A stretch of DNA of 64,000 nucleotides from Phycisphaerae bacterium RAS2 (GTDB lineage Bacteria > Planctomycetota > Phycisphaerae > UBA1845 > UTPLA1). The stretch spans positions 1,116,001-1,180,000 of the forward strand of contig CP036352.1 in assembly GCA_007753915.1 (NCBI GenBank), in the 5' to 3' direction. Positions 9,749 through 19,419 of the stretch are shown one piece after another. The notes under the pieces were generated by a model. The model searched no databases and had not been told where the DNA came from. It was given only the letters and a program-made list of their open reading frames with translations. How positions within the stretch are numbered: the first letter of the stretch is position 1; the number at the start of each line of letters is the position of its first letter. The position numbers and the translations under genes were made by a program.

Positions 9749-11086
9749 ATGTGGACGTCAGCAATCACGTCGAACAAACGCCGCGCCTTGGGCTACGGTC
9801 TGTTGCCCGCGCTGATCCTGCTGGGGAACCTGATCGGCTGTTCGATGCCCTTGCCCGACCGAGCCGAGCGCATGACGCATGGCTACGTCTACTACTTCGA
9901 CGGAGCCGGCGGCGGCGGTCTGATCGGCAACTGGGCCGGTGGTGTGAAGCAGGGCTTGCTCGATGCCGGGTATGCCGGGGCCGGTGAGATCGTCCATTGG
10001 AACACCGGCATGGGCGTTGTTCCCGATCAGGACGCGACGGTTGAATACAAGCGTGGCAAGGCCGCGGACTGCGCGCGAGAGATTCGACAATACGCGCGAG
10101 AAAACCCCGGCGCTCCCATCACGCTCATGGGGCTGTCCGCGGGGACCGCCGTCGCCGTGTTCACCCTCGAAGCGCTGCCGCCGGATTGTCAGGTCGACAA
10201 CGTTGTGTTGCTTGGGGCGTCGATCGCCGCGAACTACGACCTGACTCGCGCGTTGCAGCGCGTTCGCGGCCGGTTGTATGTCTTCACTTCCGAGCGAGAC
10301 GCGGTGCTCGCCTACATGGTTCCCATGGCGGGGACGGCCGACCGGCAGCAGGGCGTCGACTCCGCGGGGCTGCGGGGGTTTCAGATTCCTCTGCGCGGAT
10401 CGACCGATACGCGCGCGCAATACGCCAAACTCGTGCACATCCGATGGAAGCCCGAGTTCGCGTCGGCCGGCAACCTCGGCGGGCATGTCGACACGGTCAA
10501 GGCGCCTTTTGTTCAGCAGTACATCGCGCCGCTCATCATGGCCGGAATGGCGAAGCAGTCCTCAACGCTCTCGATGAGCGGCAAGATCGTCAATCCGGAT
10601 TTCAAACGCTGGTCGCGGTTCGGACGCGGCGCCTGGGTTCGGTTTGAGGGGGAACAACTGGTCGATGGCAGGCCGCAGCCGGCCCGCGTCACCGCCCGGC
10701 TGGTCTCGCATCATGAGGATCGGCTCATTGTCGAACGGACCTACGAGACCGTCGGCGGCGACCACTCCTCGACGCCGCGCGTGCATCAGTTCCTGATCGA
10801 AGCCATGATCGATCCCGGCGAGCACCCGCTGACGAGTCCTGCGGCGAGAACGTCCGATCTGCCGACCGAGTCGATCGCGATCATGGGCAAGACCTACACC
10901 TGCCGCGGCCGCGCGACCAGGGCGACCGGGACCTTTCCCGAGTACGGCAGCGATGTTGATGCCAAGGTGTTTGAGTGCGACGCGCTCCCCGGCGGCATTG
11001 CAAAAGTCCAACTCCGTTCGCGCCAGGGCGGTAGGCCGTTCGAGTTCCGCGGGCAGGTCGTCGCGTTTGATACCCGTGGAAGTTAG
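9749..11086 (+). CDS. Lipoprotein with alpha/beta-hydrolase-like domain, 445 aa
   Basis: The ATG at 9749 follows AGAGAGGTGG; an open frame starting at 9668 adds 27 unlikely residues. A signal peptide ends in NLIGC. Residues about 45-280 resemble an alpha/beta hydrolase: a strand YVYYFDGAGGGG (oxyanion-like), the nucleophile elbow LMGLSAGT, and GGHVDTVK as a possible His. The C-terminal 160 residues are a beta-rich domain (GAWVRFEG, VTARLVS) of unknown kind. A lipase, esterase or inactive relative are all possible; I would not assign a substrate. Confidence 0.75.
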   Translation: MWTSAITSNKRRALGYGLLPALILLGNLIGCSMPLPDRAERMTHGYVYYFDGAGGGGLIGNWAGGVKQGLLDAGYAGAGEIVHWNTGMGVVPDQDATVEYKRGKAADCAREIRQYARENPGAPITLMGLSAGTAVAVFTLEALPPDCQVDNVVLLGASIAANYDLTRALQRVRGRLYVFTSERDAVLAYMVPMAGTADRQQGVDSAGLRGFQIPLRGSTDTRAQYAKLVHIRWKPEFASAGNLGGHVDTVKAPFVQQYIAPLIMAGMAKQSSTLSMSGKIVNPDFKRWSRFGRGAWVRFEGEQLVDGRPQPARVTARLVSHHEDRLIVERTYETVGGDHSSTPRVHQFLIEAMIDPGEHPLTSPAARTSDLPTESIAIMGKTYTCRGRATRATGTFPEYGSDVDAKVFECDALPGGIAKVQLRSRQGGRPFEFRGQVVAFDTRGS

Positions 11087-11277
11087 GATTCGTTGTCAGC
11101 GACAGGCCGGCGGCGACAGTAATATGTTGACGAATGCTGAGATGTCCTGCGAGCCGATGATCAGAACCGCCACGACGCCGGCGCTCCGAATGGATGACGG
11201 CCATGGCAACGGCTGTACCGCTCGCGTGTGCTCGCACTGCCTGGGCAGCGCCTCGAAGCAACCGCGGCAAAGCCTCG

Positions 11278-12150
11278 TTATGGGCACGCCGTTGCGCTCA
11301 ACAAGTCCTCAACGAAGGCGGCGACATCGGCCAGCGTGAGACCGGGGGTCTCGTCCATTTCAGCACAGATGCAGCTCCCACCGGAGAAGATGCATTGGGT
11401 GAACTGCTGGATATCGCGACCGTCAATGAAGCCGTCCGCGTTCATGTCGCCGGGGCAGGAACAACTGATCGCCGGTGACACGTCAAGCGTGAAGTTGTCG
11501 ATGAAGGGCGGAAGCAGCGAACCCGAGATCATTCCGATGGAGTGAATGTTGGCGAGCGAGATCGGCGTGGGTGGAGACGAAATCACCTGGTTGGTGGGAG
11601 CCAATTCGACCGCGACCGCCACCCAATTATTGGGGGTGGTTTCATACAGACGCACACCGAACGTGACGCCGTTGGTACCATCGGCCACGAAAATGTCTGT
11701 CCCGATGAACCCCGTAAGGATGTTATTCACTCCGTGCTGGTTGTTGCGCGGCGCTATGGCGATCGCGTGGCCTTCGTCCACGGCGGCGCTGGCATTCCAC
11801 GATGGCGTCGCATCAAAGAAGCCGAAGATCATGATGGCCGTGTTGTCCGTCGAAAGCCCGCGGTAGGTCGTCGCCGATAGCGTGTAAACGTTGCCGCTGG
11901 TGATGGGCACGGGGAGGGGCAGATAAGCCGCCTCTGTGAAACCGAATAACGAGAACGCCGCGTTCACCCTGGTCCCGTCGGTTGCGAATCCGGAGTGAGC
12001 CGTCCATGCGCCGCCGGGCGTGATCGTCGGCGTGGTGCCATGAAGCGGGCCGCTGCGATTGAAATTGTCATGGAGGATGATGGCGGCGTGAGCCGACGTC
12101 GCAATAATCGAAACCAGGACAACCACTCCGCACATACTCTTCTTTGTCAC
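11278..12150 (-). CDS. Exported protein with C-terminal dockerin-like module, 290 aa
   Basis: Translation starts at GTG 12150: AAGGAG lies eight bases upstream, and the GTG overlaps the stop of the preceding gene (GTGA), so the two are coupled. After a signal peptide ending in SAHA comes a roughly 200-residue beta-rich domain starting ILHDNFNRSG, as in lectin/LamG-like exported proteins, then CSCPGDMNADGFIDGRDIQQF and a second calcium-loop-like half (CAEMDETPGLTLADVAAFVE). This planctomycete dockerin-like tail recurs in two other genes nearby. Its partner is unknown; no cohesin gene is visible. Confidence 0.8.
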   Translation of the reverse strand: MTKKSMCGVVVLVSIIATSAHAAIILHDNFNRSGPLHGTTPTITPGGAWTAHSGFATDGTRVNAAFSLFGFTEAAYLPLPVPITSGNVYTLSATTYRGLSTDNTAIMIFGFFDATPSWNASAAVDEGHAIAIAPRNNQHGVNNILTGFIGTDIFVADGTNGVTFGVRLYETTPNNWVAVAVELAPTNQVISSPPTPISLANIHSIGMISGSLLPPFIDNFTLDVSPAISCSCPGDMNADGFIDGRDIQQFTQCIFSGGSCICAEMDETPGLTLADVAAFVEDLLSATACP

Positions 12151-14318
12151 TTGATGCTCCTTGAAGACGATCCCGTATTTTCAGTGCGCAACGGCAACTT
12201 CCGTCGGTTCCGCTGCATCGATCGTTTGACCCGGAACGTCACGAACGCGAGCGGCATCAACCCAGTCATGCCCATGCCGCAAGTCGTGCCCTGCTGTCCA
12301 CAGGCATTTGCAGTCGGCTGCGGCGCAGGGTCTTCTTCGCAGGCGTCGCCTATGCCGTCGCCGTCTGCATCCGTTTGATTGGCGTTGGCGACGGCAGCGC
12401 AGTTGTCCACGCAGTCGGGATCACCGTCACCGTCCGTGTCGGTCTCGGCATTGCCGCATCCGCAGGCGCCCGGCACGATCTTGTTTGAATCGTTTGGGCA
12501 GCCATCAATGCAGTTCGGCGTACCGTCGCCGTCGGTGTCGGTATCGGGCACGCCGCAACCGCACTCGCCGGCAGCGACCTTGTTTGCATCGTTCGGACAT
12601 CCATCCACGCAATCGAACATGCCATCGCCATCTGTGTCGGTGGCGTCGGCGATGCCGCAACCGCAGACGCCGGGCGCGGTCTTGGTCGCATCGGTGGGAC
12701 AGCCGTCGAGACAATCAACGGTGCCGTCACCGTCCGTATCGATGGTGTCAGAGTTGCCGCACCCGCAAATCCCCGGCGCCGTCTTCAACGTGTCCGTGGG
12801 GCAGCCATCATTGCAATCCGCCGTGCCGTCGGCATCGGTGTCCGCATCCGCGACGCCGCACCCGCAGATGCCCGGTGCGATCTTTTGCGAATCGTTCGGA
12901 CAGCCGTCATTGCAATTGGCTGTGCCGTCTCCATCGGAATCCGTGTCGGCCACGCCGCAGCCGCAGGCACCGGGTGCCGTCTTGGTGGCATCGTTCGGGC
13001 AGCCGTCGTTGCAGTTGGCGGTGTCATCGCCGTCCGTGTCGGTATCGGCCACGCCACAACCGCATTGGCCCGGTGCGGTCTTGCCGGGATCGTTCGGGCA
13101 TCCGTCCTGGCAGTCGACCGTTCCGTCGCGGTCGGTGTCCACTGCGCAGCCGGGCGCGGGCGTGGCGATGGCGACGCCGTGCCGACCGTCGGCCAGTTGG
13201 TAGAAGAATCCGACCTGGCCTGCGTCATTGAGTGCGTCGCGGCCTATTGAGATGCCAACTACAGTCGAACCAAAGAGTGCGTTTCCGGTCCCAATCACTT
13301 TGATCGTCGTCGTCCCGTCGCCGACGTAGATCCCCCCGCCTCCAGCTTCGAGGTTCGCTCGAAAAGCCGTTGCGCCTGTCGAATTGATCGACACCACGGA
13401 ACTGAACCCGCTGTAGATCAGGCCTCTCATGGCGATGATGGTGTTTGTCGTCCCATCACCCGTGAAGACACCATAAGCCCCCGAGTCGAGGCTCGCGGTG
13501 AAGGCGAGCGTTCCCGCCGAGTTGATCGAGGGTTCAGTGAAGCCGCTGAAATACGGGCCGCTGCTCAAGGCGATGGTTGTCGTCGTCGTCCCATCGCTGG
13601 TGAAAAGCCCTCTGTCCTCGTCTTCGAGGTATGCGCTGAAGCCCAACGTGCCCGCCGAGTTGATCATGGGTGCAATTCCCAGGTACTTGAAGATCGGGCC
13701 GCTAGTCAGGGCAATGGTCGTCGTCGCGGTCCCATCACTGGTGAAGAGTCCTTCGCCTCCTCCGTCGAGGCTCGCGTGGAAGCCCAGCGTACCTGCCGAG
13801 TTCATCGAGGGAGATTGAAAAAAGCTGTAGGTCGGGCTGGTGTCCAGGGCAATCGTGGTCGTCGTCGTTCCATCGCTTCTGAATAGTCCGGTGACCCCGG
13901 TATCGAGCACCGCCCGAAAGCCCACCGCGCCGGAAGCAGTCAATGGTGTAAAAGAGCCTGGTGACGTGATGCCGAAGGCGATGTAGGGCGGACCGGTCGT
14001 CACGGCAATAGTCGTCGTCGTCGTCGTCCCATCGCCGGTAAAGAGGCCTTGCCCTCCGGCAGAAAGGAACGCCCAGTAGCCCAATGTGCCTGCCGCGTTT
14101 ATTGAAGGCGTGGTACCGTCGAAGCCGCTGACGACCGCGTTGCTGGTGTCGGCGATATTGGTGAAGGTGTACTGTGCCTGCGCCTCCGAAGCGGCGACGA
14201 CGAAGAGCAGGGCGGCGGCAGCGAGCAGGCGTTGAGGCAGATTGCGCAGTGTGCGACCTTGTTTCGGAGGGCATGTTCTCAAAAGCCCGGTCGCGCACGT
14301 TTGTATTTGATGTTGCAT
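12147..14318 (-). CDS. Exported DUF7453-like repeat and thrombospondin type 3 repeat protein, 723 aa
   Basis: The ATG at 14318 has AGGGAG six bases upstream. A signal peptide (LLAAAALLFVVAASEAQA) is followed by about seven repeats of roughly 50 residues with the pattern SINSAGTLGF-x-A-x-LD-xx-GLFTSDGTTTTTIAL, as in DUF7453-type proteins. Then come eight acidic repeats DTDGDGT-x-NC-x-DGCPND-x-K-xx-APG-x-CGCG, which are calcium-binding thrombospondin type 3 modules (nucleotides about 12380-13150). The tail has CGQQGTTCGMG, a hydrophobic stretch and a run of basic residues, which looks like a C-terminal sorting signal. It is probably surface displayed; no enzymatic domain is seen. Confidence 0.85.
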   Translation of the reverse strand: MQHQIQTCATGLLRTCPPKQGRTLRNLPQRLLAAAALLFVVAASEAQAQYTFTNIADTSNAVVSGFDGTTPSINAAGTLGYWAFLSAGGQGLFTGDGTTTTTTIAVTTGPPYIAFGITSPGSFTPLTASGAVGFRAVLDTGVTGLFRSDGTTTTTIALDTSPTYSFFQSPSMNSAGTLGFHASLDGGGEGLFTSDGTATTTIALTSGPIFKYLGIAPMINSAGTLGFSAYLEDEDRGLFTSDGTTTTTIALSSGPYFSGFTEPSINSAGTLAFTASLDSGAYGVFTGDGTTNTIIAMRGLIYSGFSSVVSINSTGATAFRANLEAGGGGIYVGDGTTTIKVIGTGNALFGSTVVGISIGRDALNDAGQVGFFYQLADGRHGVAIATPAPGCAVDTDRDGTVDCQDGCPNDPGKTAPGQCGCGVADTDTDGDDTANCNDGCPNDATKTAPGACGCGVADTDSDGDGTANCNDGCPNDSQKIAPGICGCGVADADTDADGTADCNDGCPTDTLKTAPGICGCGNSDTIDTDGDGTVDCLDGCPTDATKTAPGVCGCGIADATDTDGDGMFDCVDGCPNDANKVAAGECGCGVPDTDTDGDGTPNCIDGCPNDSNKIVPGACGCGNAETDTDGDGDPDCVDNCAAVANANQTDADGDGIGDACEEDPAPQPTANACGQQGTTCGMGMTGLMPLAFVTFRVKRSMQRNRRKLPLRTENTGSSSRSIK

Positions 14319-14469
14319 TTCATGCTCCCTCTGTCGCAAGATCTCGGGACAGGCGTTCCCGCCGTGAGCCGCTGTTCGTCCGGATAAGGAAAGAAGCGGA
14401 AGGTCGTGCTTCGCATACACGCCGGAGCGCTGTTGCTTCATATCGCTTGGTTAAACTGGTGAAGCTTCG

Positions 14470-15255
14470 CTATGGACAGGTCGCAGCGTTCAGCAGATCA
14501 ACGACGAAGGCGGTGATGTCGGCACCAGTGAGCCCCCAAGTTCCATCCATCTCCGCGCATATGCAGCTACCGCCAATGATCATGCAGTCGGTGAATTGTT
14601 GGATATCAAGGCCGTTCTTAAGGCCATCGCCGTTCATGTCGCCCGGGCATGCGCAGCCGACAACAGCCTCGACCGACACGTTATCGAGCGCGCTTAGGAA
14701 GTTGTTCGATGCGCTTCCGTTGTAAAACGTGATAGTGGTTGCTGCGCTCGTCGCGGTGAATTGCACAGTAAACAACTTCCAATTCAGCATGTTCGTCGGG
14801 CCGGTGGAGTTGAAGTAACTCACGCGGGCGCCGCCATTAATGCTGAGGTCCACGGTGGCGGGAAAGAAGATGCCGCCGCCGGTTGCCGAGCCGACGTAGA
14901 AGCTGAGTTGGTAAACCCCGCCAATCGTTGTCGCGATGTTCTGTGTCACGCCACTTGAACTCGAATTGGAAGTGACGCCTGCAAGATCGATCCATTGGTT
15001 GCCGTTCTGGGCTTGGAACGTAATGCCGGCCTGCGTGAAGGATCCGTTGACTACTGACGAGTCAACGCCCACTACGGTCCACCCCGTGATGGCCGTTGAC
15101 CCGGCTGGATAATTGTTGAATCCGCCGATCGGAACCACAGGGGTCTCGAACGAGCCATTGACGATCGATCCGCCCTCAACCGTCGCGAGCGCCAGTGTCA
15201 ACGCCGCGAGGTACGCCGCATTCAGTTGAACCGCGAACGCTCTCTTGTTGAACAT
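14470..15255 (-). CDS. Exported DUF642/choice-of-anchor-like protein with dockerin-like tail, 261 aa
   Basis: The ATG at 15255 is supported by AAGGAGATTGGG; the frame is open to 15399 but without such a site. The signal peptide is followed by IVNGSFETPVVP and a WTVVG-type segment, the hallmark of DUF642/choice-of-anchor carbohydrate-binding-like domains, and ALDNVSVEAVVG at its end. The last 55 residues are CACPGDMNGDGLKNGLDIQQF plus CAEMDGTWGLTGADITAFV, closely matching the tail of the gene at 11278. It probably binds glycan or a cell-surface scaffold; both are inference. Confidence 0.82.
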   Translation of the reverse strand: MFNKRAFAVQLNAAYLAALTLALATVEGGSIVNGSFETPVVPIGGFNNYPAGSTAITGWTVVGVDSSVVNGSFTQAGITFQAQNGNQWIDLAGVTSNSSSSGVTQNIATTIGGVYQLSFYVGSATGGGIFFPATVDLSINGGARVSYFNSTGPTNMLNWKLFTVQFTATSAATTITFYNGSASNNFLSALDNVSVEAVVGCACPGDMNGDGLKNGLDIQQFTDCMIIGGSCICAEMDGTWGLTGADITAFVVDLLNAATCP

Positions 15256-15461
15256 CCCAATCTCCTTGTCGATCTCGGGAACAGCGTGCCGTGAGCCGGG
15301 ATCCGTCTGGATATGGAAAGAAGCGGAAACTCGCGGTCTGCCTACACGCCCAGTCGCCGGCCAGGGAGGCTTCGGCTTATCCGGCGCAGAATCGGCCAAA
15401 TCCGGCTAAAATGGGGGTTCAGCGACACCCGACCGCAGGCTCGCAAGGAACTGCGTTTCAA

Positions 15462-16079
15462 ATGATTGAATCCGAAGACGATTTGGTGAAGCGAGCCGTG
15501 GGCGGGGACATGGCTGCCTTGGCGACGTTGCTGGAACAGAATTGCGCCGCGGTGCGCGCCATGCTGAACATCGATCGAAAATGGGCCAGCGTGCTCGACC
15601 CGGACGACGTGCTGCAGGTGACCTGCCTTGAGGCGTTTCTACAAATCGGCAAGTTCAATGCGAAGGGCCCCGGCGCTTTCCTGGGTTGGTTGAGTCGAAT
15701 TGCCCAGAACAATCTTTGCGATGCGGTGCGCGAACTGTCGGCGGTCAAGCGCTCGCCGCCGGGGCAGCGTATCGGGGTTGCGGGCCAGCAGGACTCGACA
15801 GCGCTTCTGCTTGCCAACCTGGGCATGACGACCACCACACCCAGCCGCAACGCGGCGAGCGCGGAGGTCTGCGCCGCCATCAACAACGCGATCTCACTGA
15901 TGCCGCCGGATTATGGCACGGTGGTGCGGCTGTATGACCTTGAGAGCATGCCGATCGGGGACGTCGCCGCCGCCATGAAGCGGACCCCCGGTGCCGTTCA
16001 CATGCTCCGCACACGGGCACACGAGCACCTTCGCGAGATTCTCGGTTCCGACACCGCTTTTTTTTCGCAGTGCGCGTAA
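15462..16079 (+). CDS. RNA polymerase sigma-70 family (ECF-like) factor, 205 aa
   Basis: The ATG at 15462 opens MIESEDDLVKRAVGGD, a standard ECF region-2 start. LDPDDVLQVTCLEAFLQIGKF is region 2.2-2.3, and the end contains the region-4 helix-turn-helix LPPDYGTVVRLYDLESMPIGDVAAAMKRTPGAVHMLRTRA. A longer frame begins at 15291 without a ribosome binding site. It lies 61 bp before a Ser/Thr kinase on the same strand, the planctomycete arrangement in which a kinase is thought to control its adjacent sigma factor. The linker between regions 2 and 4 is long and Thr-rich. Confidence 0.9.
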   Translation: MIESEDDLVKRAVGGDMAALATLLEQNCAAVRAMLNIDRKWASVLDPDDVLQVTCLEAFLQIGKFNAKGPGAFLGWLSRIAQNNLCDAVRELSAVKRSPPGQRIGVAGQQDSTALLLANLGMTTTTPSRNAASAEVCAAINNAISLMPPDYGTVVRLYDLESMPIGDVAAAMKRTPGAVHMLRTRAHEHLREILGSDTAFFSQCA

Positions 16080-16140
16080 ATGTCCGGAGGCCGTTTCCGC
16101 TTAATTCAAGGTGCGTGTCCGCGCCGGTCCGTGAGTTGGC

Positions 16141-18816
16141 ATGATCAACAATCGCATTCCTCCCGGTCACTCGAGCTTCCACCACCTCATCGCCGATGCA
16201 CGGCGTCAGGCGGAGGCGGCTCGCGATCTGCCGGATCGCAGCGATCGAATCGCCGCGGTGCGCGCCGTCGTAACCAGCGCGGGCTCGCTTAACCTCGGTG
16301 CGCTTGATCACGACGCTCTGCCGAAAGAGCTGCTCGAACACTACCGCATCACGGATCAGGTCTTTCGCGGCGGCCAGGGCGTCGTCTGCGTGGCGATTCA
16401 GAAGTCAACCGGTCGCCGAGTCGCCATCAAGATCATGCGAGACGGTCCCTTTTCGGGCCGGGAGGATTGCCTGCGCTTCGAGCGTGAAGCGCGGATACTC
16501 GCGCAGCTCGATCATCCCAACATCGTGGGCATCATCGACAGCGGACTGTCGCGGGGGCTTCTCTATTTCGTCATGGAGTACGTCGAGGGCGAGCCGCTCG
16601 GTTCGTGGATGAGCAGCCGGACCGGGTCGCTCGTGCAGCCGAATCTGGAAAAATCGTCTGCGCGCCGCTCGTTTGGAATCCACCGTGGCAGGAGCCGTAA
16701 CCGCGAGGAGTTGGACGACGTCGTGGGACTTTTTCTCAAGGTTGCCGGCGCCATACATGCGGCCCATCTGCGAGGCGTCATTCACCGCGATCTCAAACCG
16801 GGGAACATCCAGGTCGATTCCGCGGGCGAACCGCACATCCTCGATTTTGGAATGGCCAAGGTCGATCTCGACGGCGGCGACGGCAGTGCCTTGTCGATGA
16901 CGCAAAGTGGCCGATTCTTCGGATCGCTGCCATGGGCTTCGCCGGAGCAGGCGGCCGGGCGGTTTACCGACGTCGATGTCCGCAGCGACGTCTACGCGCT
17001 GGGCGTCATCCTTTACCAGATGCTCACTGGTGCATTTCCCTATTCGCTGGACGGCGGGCCGGCGAACGTGATGAGCGCCATTCAGAACGCGGAGCCGGCG
17101 CGCGTCCGATCGCGCAATGCGAGCATCGACGATGAATTGGAAACAATTGTTCACAAGTGTCTCCAGAAGGACCCGGCGCGGCGCTACCAATCCGCCGGCG
17201 AACTCGCCGAGGACCTTCGTCGGCACCGGGCAGGCGAGCCGATTGCCGCCAAACGCGACGCGCTGCCTTACCTGATCCGGAAGGCCGCCCGCCGTTACGC
17301 CTTGCCGCTGGGCATCGCAGCCGCGTTCATGGTTCTCGTGGTCAGTGGGTTGATCGTGTCGGTCTGGCTCTGGCGGGTCGCGGCCGACGCCGAAAAGACT
17401 GCAACGGCCGAGGCGGCACACGCGCGCTCGGTCAATTCGCTGCTGCAGCAGATCCTGACCGGTTCAAGCCCGTATCACAATTCCGATCGTGAATTGACCG
17501 CACGCGAGCTGCTTCAGGATGCGGCGCGCAAGCTAGAAGTCGGCGCGGCAGACCAGCCGGAAGTGGAGGCCCGCGCGCGCATGACGCTGGGAGCGGCGTT
17601 TTTCGGCATCGGGCATCCAAAGGAGGCTGCCCAGCAGTTGACCACCGCCTTGAAGATGTGGACTGACCTTCGTGGCGAAGAATCTGCGGAGATGGCCGAA
17701 ACCCTTGGATTGCTGTCGCTGGTGCGTCTGGTGGAGGTTGACCGAGACGAGGCCGAGTCGCTGGCCCGCCGCGCCCTGGACATGTCGCGGCGCATTTACC
17801 CGAGCGATCATATTCAAAAGGGCATTGCACTCGAGTGCATGGCCAAGGCGCTGATCGAACAGGGAAAATCAGCCGAGGCGGAGCCGCTCATTCACGATGC
17901 AATTGCCCTGTATCGCAGGCTCGAAGGACCGGACAGCCTTCGCGTCTCGCGCGGGCTTGTCAACTTGGCGCGAGCGCTGTTCCACGATCGCCCCAGGGTC
18001 AGCGAGTCGCTGCGAACACTCGAAGACGCGCTGGCCATCAATCGCAGGCATTTCGGAGGGAAGCATGCCGACATGGTTCAAAACCTGGCTGCCCTGGCCA
18101 ACGCGTTGACCATGACGGGGAACGATACCGAGGCCGAGGCGCGCTACGCTGAATCCATCGCGCTGGGGCGCGAGGTCTTTGGCCCTGACCACCCGGATGT
18201 GATCACGCCGCAAGTCAATCTCGTCACCCTGTACATTCGCAACAACAGGCTTGCGGAGGCAGAAGCTTTGGCGCATCAGGTCCATGAGGCCGAGCTGCGC
18301 GTTTTCGGGCCGGACAATCCCCGTGTCCTCTGCCATGAGCAGACATTGGGTGAGATTCGAGAGCGCGTGCCGGACCTGGCCGGCGCGGAGACATACTACC
18401 GCACGGCTCTGGCGAATGCCGCCCGCATCAAGGCGGAGCGGCACACGACCGCGTGCATCGTCAGGTCGAATCTCGCGATCCTGCTCGTAGATGCCGGTCG
18501 GCTCGATGACGCCCAATCGCTCCTTGAGGAGCAGGTCTCGAATGCGGGCATGGATGCAGTTCTCACAAGGTGGTTCGTCTTTCATGCCAAATCGCTGCTG
18601 GGCGAAATCCAAATGGCCCGCGGCCGGCTCGCGGAGGCCGAGCTGCTTTTGAAGGAGGGCGCCGACGGACTGCGGACCGCCGCGATGGTCCCCGCGCGTC
18701 GCCGCCGCCGCGCGATGGAACAGCTCATTCGCTGCTACGATCAGTTGAATGTTGCATCGCCCGGCGCCGGATACGACACAAAATCGGCACTGTTGCGCGA
18801 GCAACTCGTGCCCTAG
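16141..18816 (+). CDS. Membrane Ser/Thr protein kinase with C-terminal TPR-like repeats, 891 aa
   Basis: The kinase domain spans about residues 68-350 and has all catalytic elements: glycine loop FRGGQGVV, VAIKIM with the ATP-binding Lys near 97, HRDLKPGN with Asp near 217, DFG near 235, and ASPEQAAG as the APE equivalent. A single transmembrane helix (LGIAAAFMVLVVSGLIVSVWLW) lies near 389-412. The outer part has repeated helical units with LG-x-EH or FGPDHPDV motifs, typical of tetratricopeptide repeats in planctomycete kinases. It follows a sigma factor gene by 61 bp and may regulate it. The outside TPR region probably senses a protein partner. Confidence 0.95.
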   Translation: MINNRIPPGHSSFHHLIADARRQAEAARDLPDRSDRIAAVRAVVTSAGSLNLGALDHDALPKELLEHYRITDQVFRGGQGVVCVAIQKSTGRRVAIKIMRDGPFSGREDCLRFEREARILAQLDHPNIVGIIDSGLSRGLLYFVMEYVEGEPLGSWMSSRTGSLVQPNLEKSSARRSFGIHRGRSRNREELDDVVGLFLKVAGAIHAAHLRGVIHRDLKPGNIQVDSAGEPHILDFGMAKVDLDGGDGSALSMTQSGRFFGSLPWASPEQAAGRFTDVDVRSDVYALGVILYQMLTGAFPYSLDGGPANVMSAIQNAEPARVRSRNASIDDELETIVHKCLQKDPARRYQSAGELAEDLRRHRAGEPIAAKRDALPYLIRKAARRYALPLGIAAAFMVLVVSGLIVSVWLWRVAADAEKTATAEAAHARSVNSLLQQILTGSSPYHNSDRELTARELLQDAARKLEVGAADQPEVEARARMTLGAAFFGIGHPKEAAQQLTTALKMWTDLRGEESAEMAETLGLLSLVRLVEVDRDEAESLARRALDMSRRIYPSDHIQKGIALECMAKALIEQGKSAEAEPLIHDAIALYRRLEGPDSLRVSRGLVNLARALFHDRPRVSESLRTLEDALAINRRHFGGKHADMVQNLAALANALTMTGNDTEAEARYAESIALGREVFGPDHPDVITPQVNLVTLYIRNNRLAEAEALAHQVHEAELRVFGPDNPRVLCHEQTLGEIRERVPDLAGAETYYRTALANAARIKAERHTTACIVRSNLAILLVDAGRLDDAQSLLEEQVSNAGMDAVLTRWFVFHAKSLLGEIQMARGRLAEAELLLKEGADGLRTAAMVPARRRRRAMEQLIRCYDQLNVASPGAGYDTKSALLREQLVP

Positions 18817-19419
18817 GCAGTGAGTCACCAGCCAATCGCGTAAGGATTTTGGCCGGCCGCTGTCGCGCGGAACTCCAGCCAGTCAACGATGGGCCGTGAA
18901 ACGGAATCGAACGGTTACGTGGGCGAATCCGCGCGACCCGCGCGGGGCACCAGATGACAGGCGATCAATTTGATTTGATGTGAACTAAAACAGCGGGCGA
19001 TGGGATTCGAACCCACGACGTCCAGCTTGGGAAAATCCCGGAAATTCCGTGGCGGAAATCCCGAAAGTTCTTTTCTGTCAGCACTTTAGCAAGCCAATTC
19101 GTGTTTCGCAATCCTTCGCACGGCATCGCGTTTTTTCGCGTTGAATCGCGGTATCGGGAACGCAAAACGGTATCAAGACGGTAGATCGTTCTCGGAAAAA
19201 CGCATGTCCCTTTAAGCTGCCTTTCATCGCTCGCGCATATCGACAACTATCCGAAAACCGTGCGAGTGGCATCTCCAGAATTGATGACCCAGTATACGCG
19301 ACGCCGAGCCACAATCCTTTGCCTCCATCAAGAAGCATCCGCCACGCGCAATTCGACCAGTTCGCTCGGCCTTGTCCCCTTTTTGCTCATTGCTCCATGG
19401 GTTTGCGGCCTGCCGCGGG
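18817..19419. other. Intergenic region with tRNA-Gly remnant
   Basis: About 600 bp between the kinase gene and the 3' end of yebC. It contains the first tRNA-Gly remnant (listed separately) and a flanking block shared with the second copy. Outside those I see no gene, promoter or terminator. Open frames reading through the remnant give tRNA-derived peptides and are not genes. Confidence 0.6.
18992..19140 (-). repeat. tRNA-Gly(CCC) 3'-half remnant, copy 1, with flanking block
   Basis: On the minus strand 19038-18992 reads from an anticodon loop TTCCCAA (anticodon CCC) through the anticodon-stem 3' strand GCTGG, a five-base variable loop, a T arm with GTTCGAATCC and an acceptor 3' strand CGCCCGC plus T. 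The 5' half of the tRNA is missing: the bases before the loop, GGATT, do not pair with GCTGG. The same 47 bp recur exactly at 20593-20639. A second block (19098-19140) matches 20701-20742 at about 85 percent and at the same distance. This looks like an attachment-site scar left by a tRNA-targeting element. Confidence 0.75.

Noticed and set aside
12380-13150. Regular short repeats that could suggest a CRISPR array
   Set aside because: The repeats are in-frame codons of thrombospondin type 3 modules, with no unique spacers and a period set by the protein.
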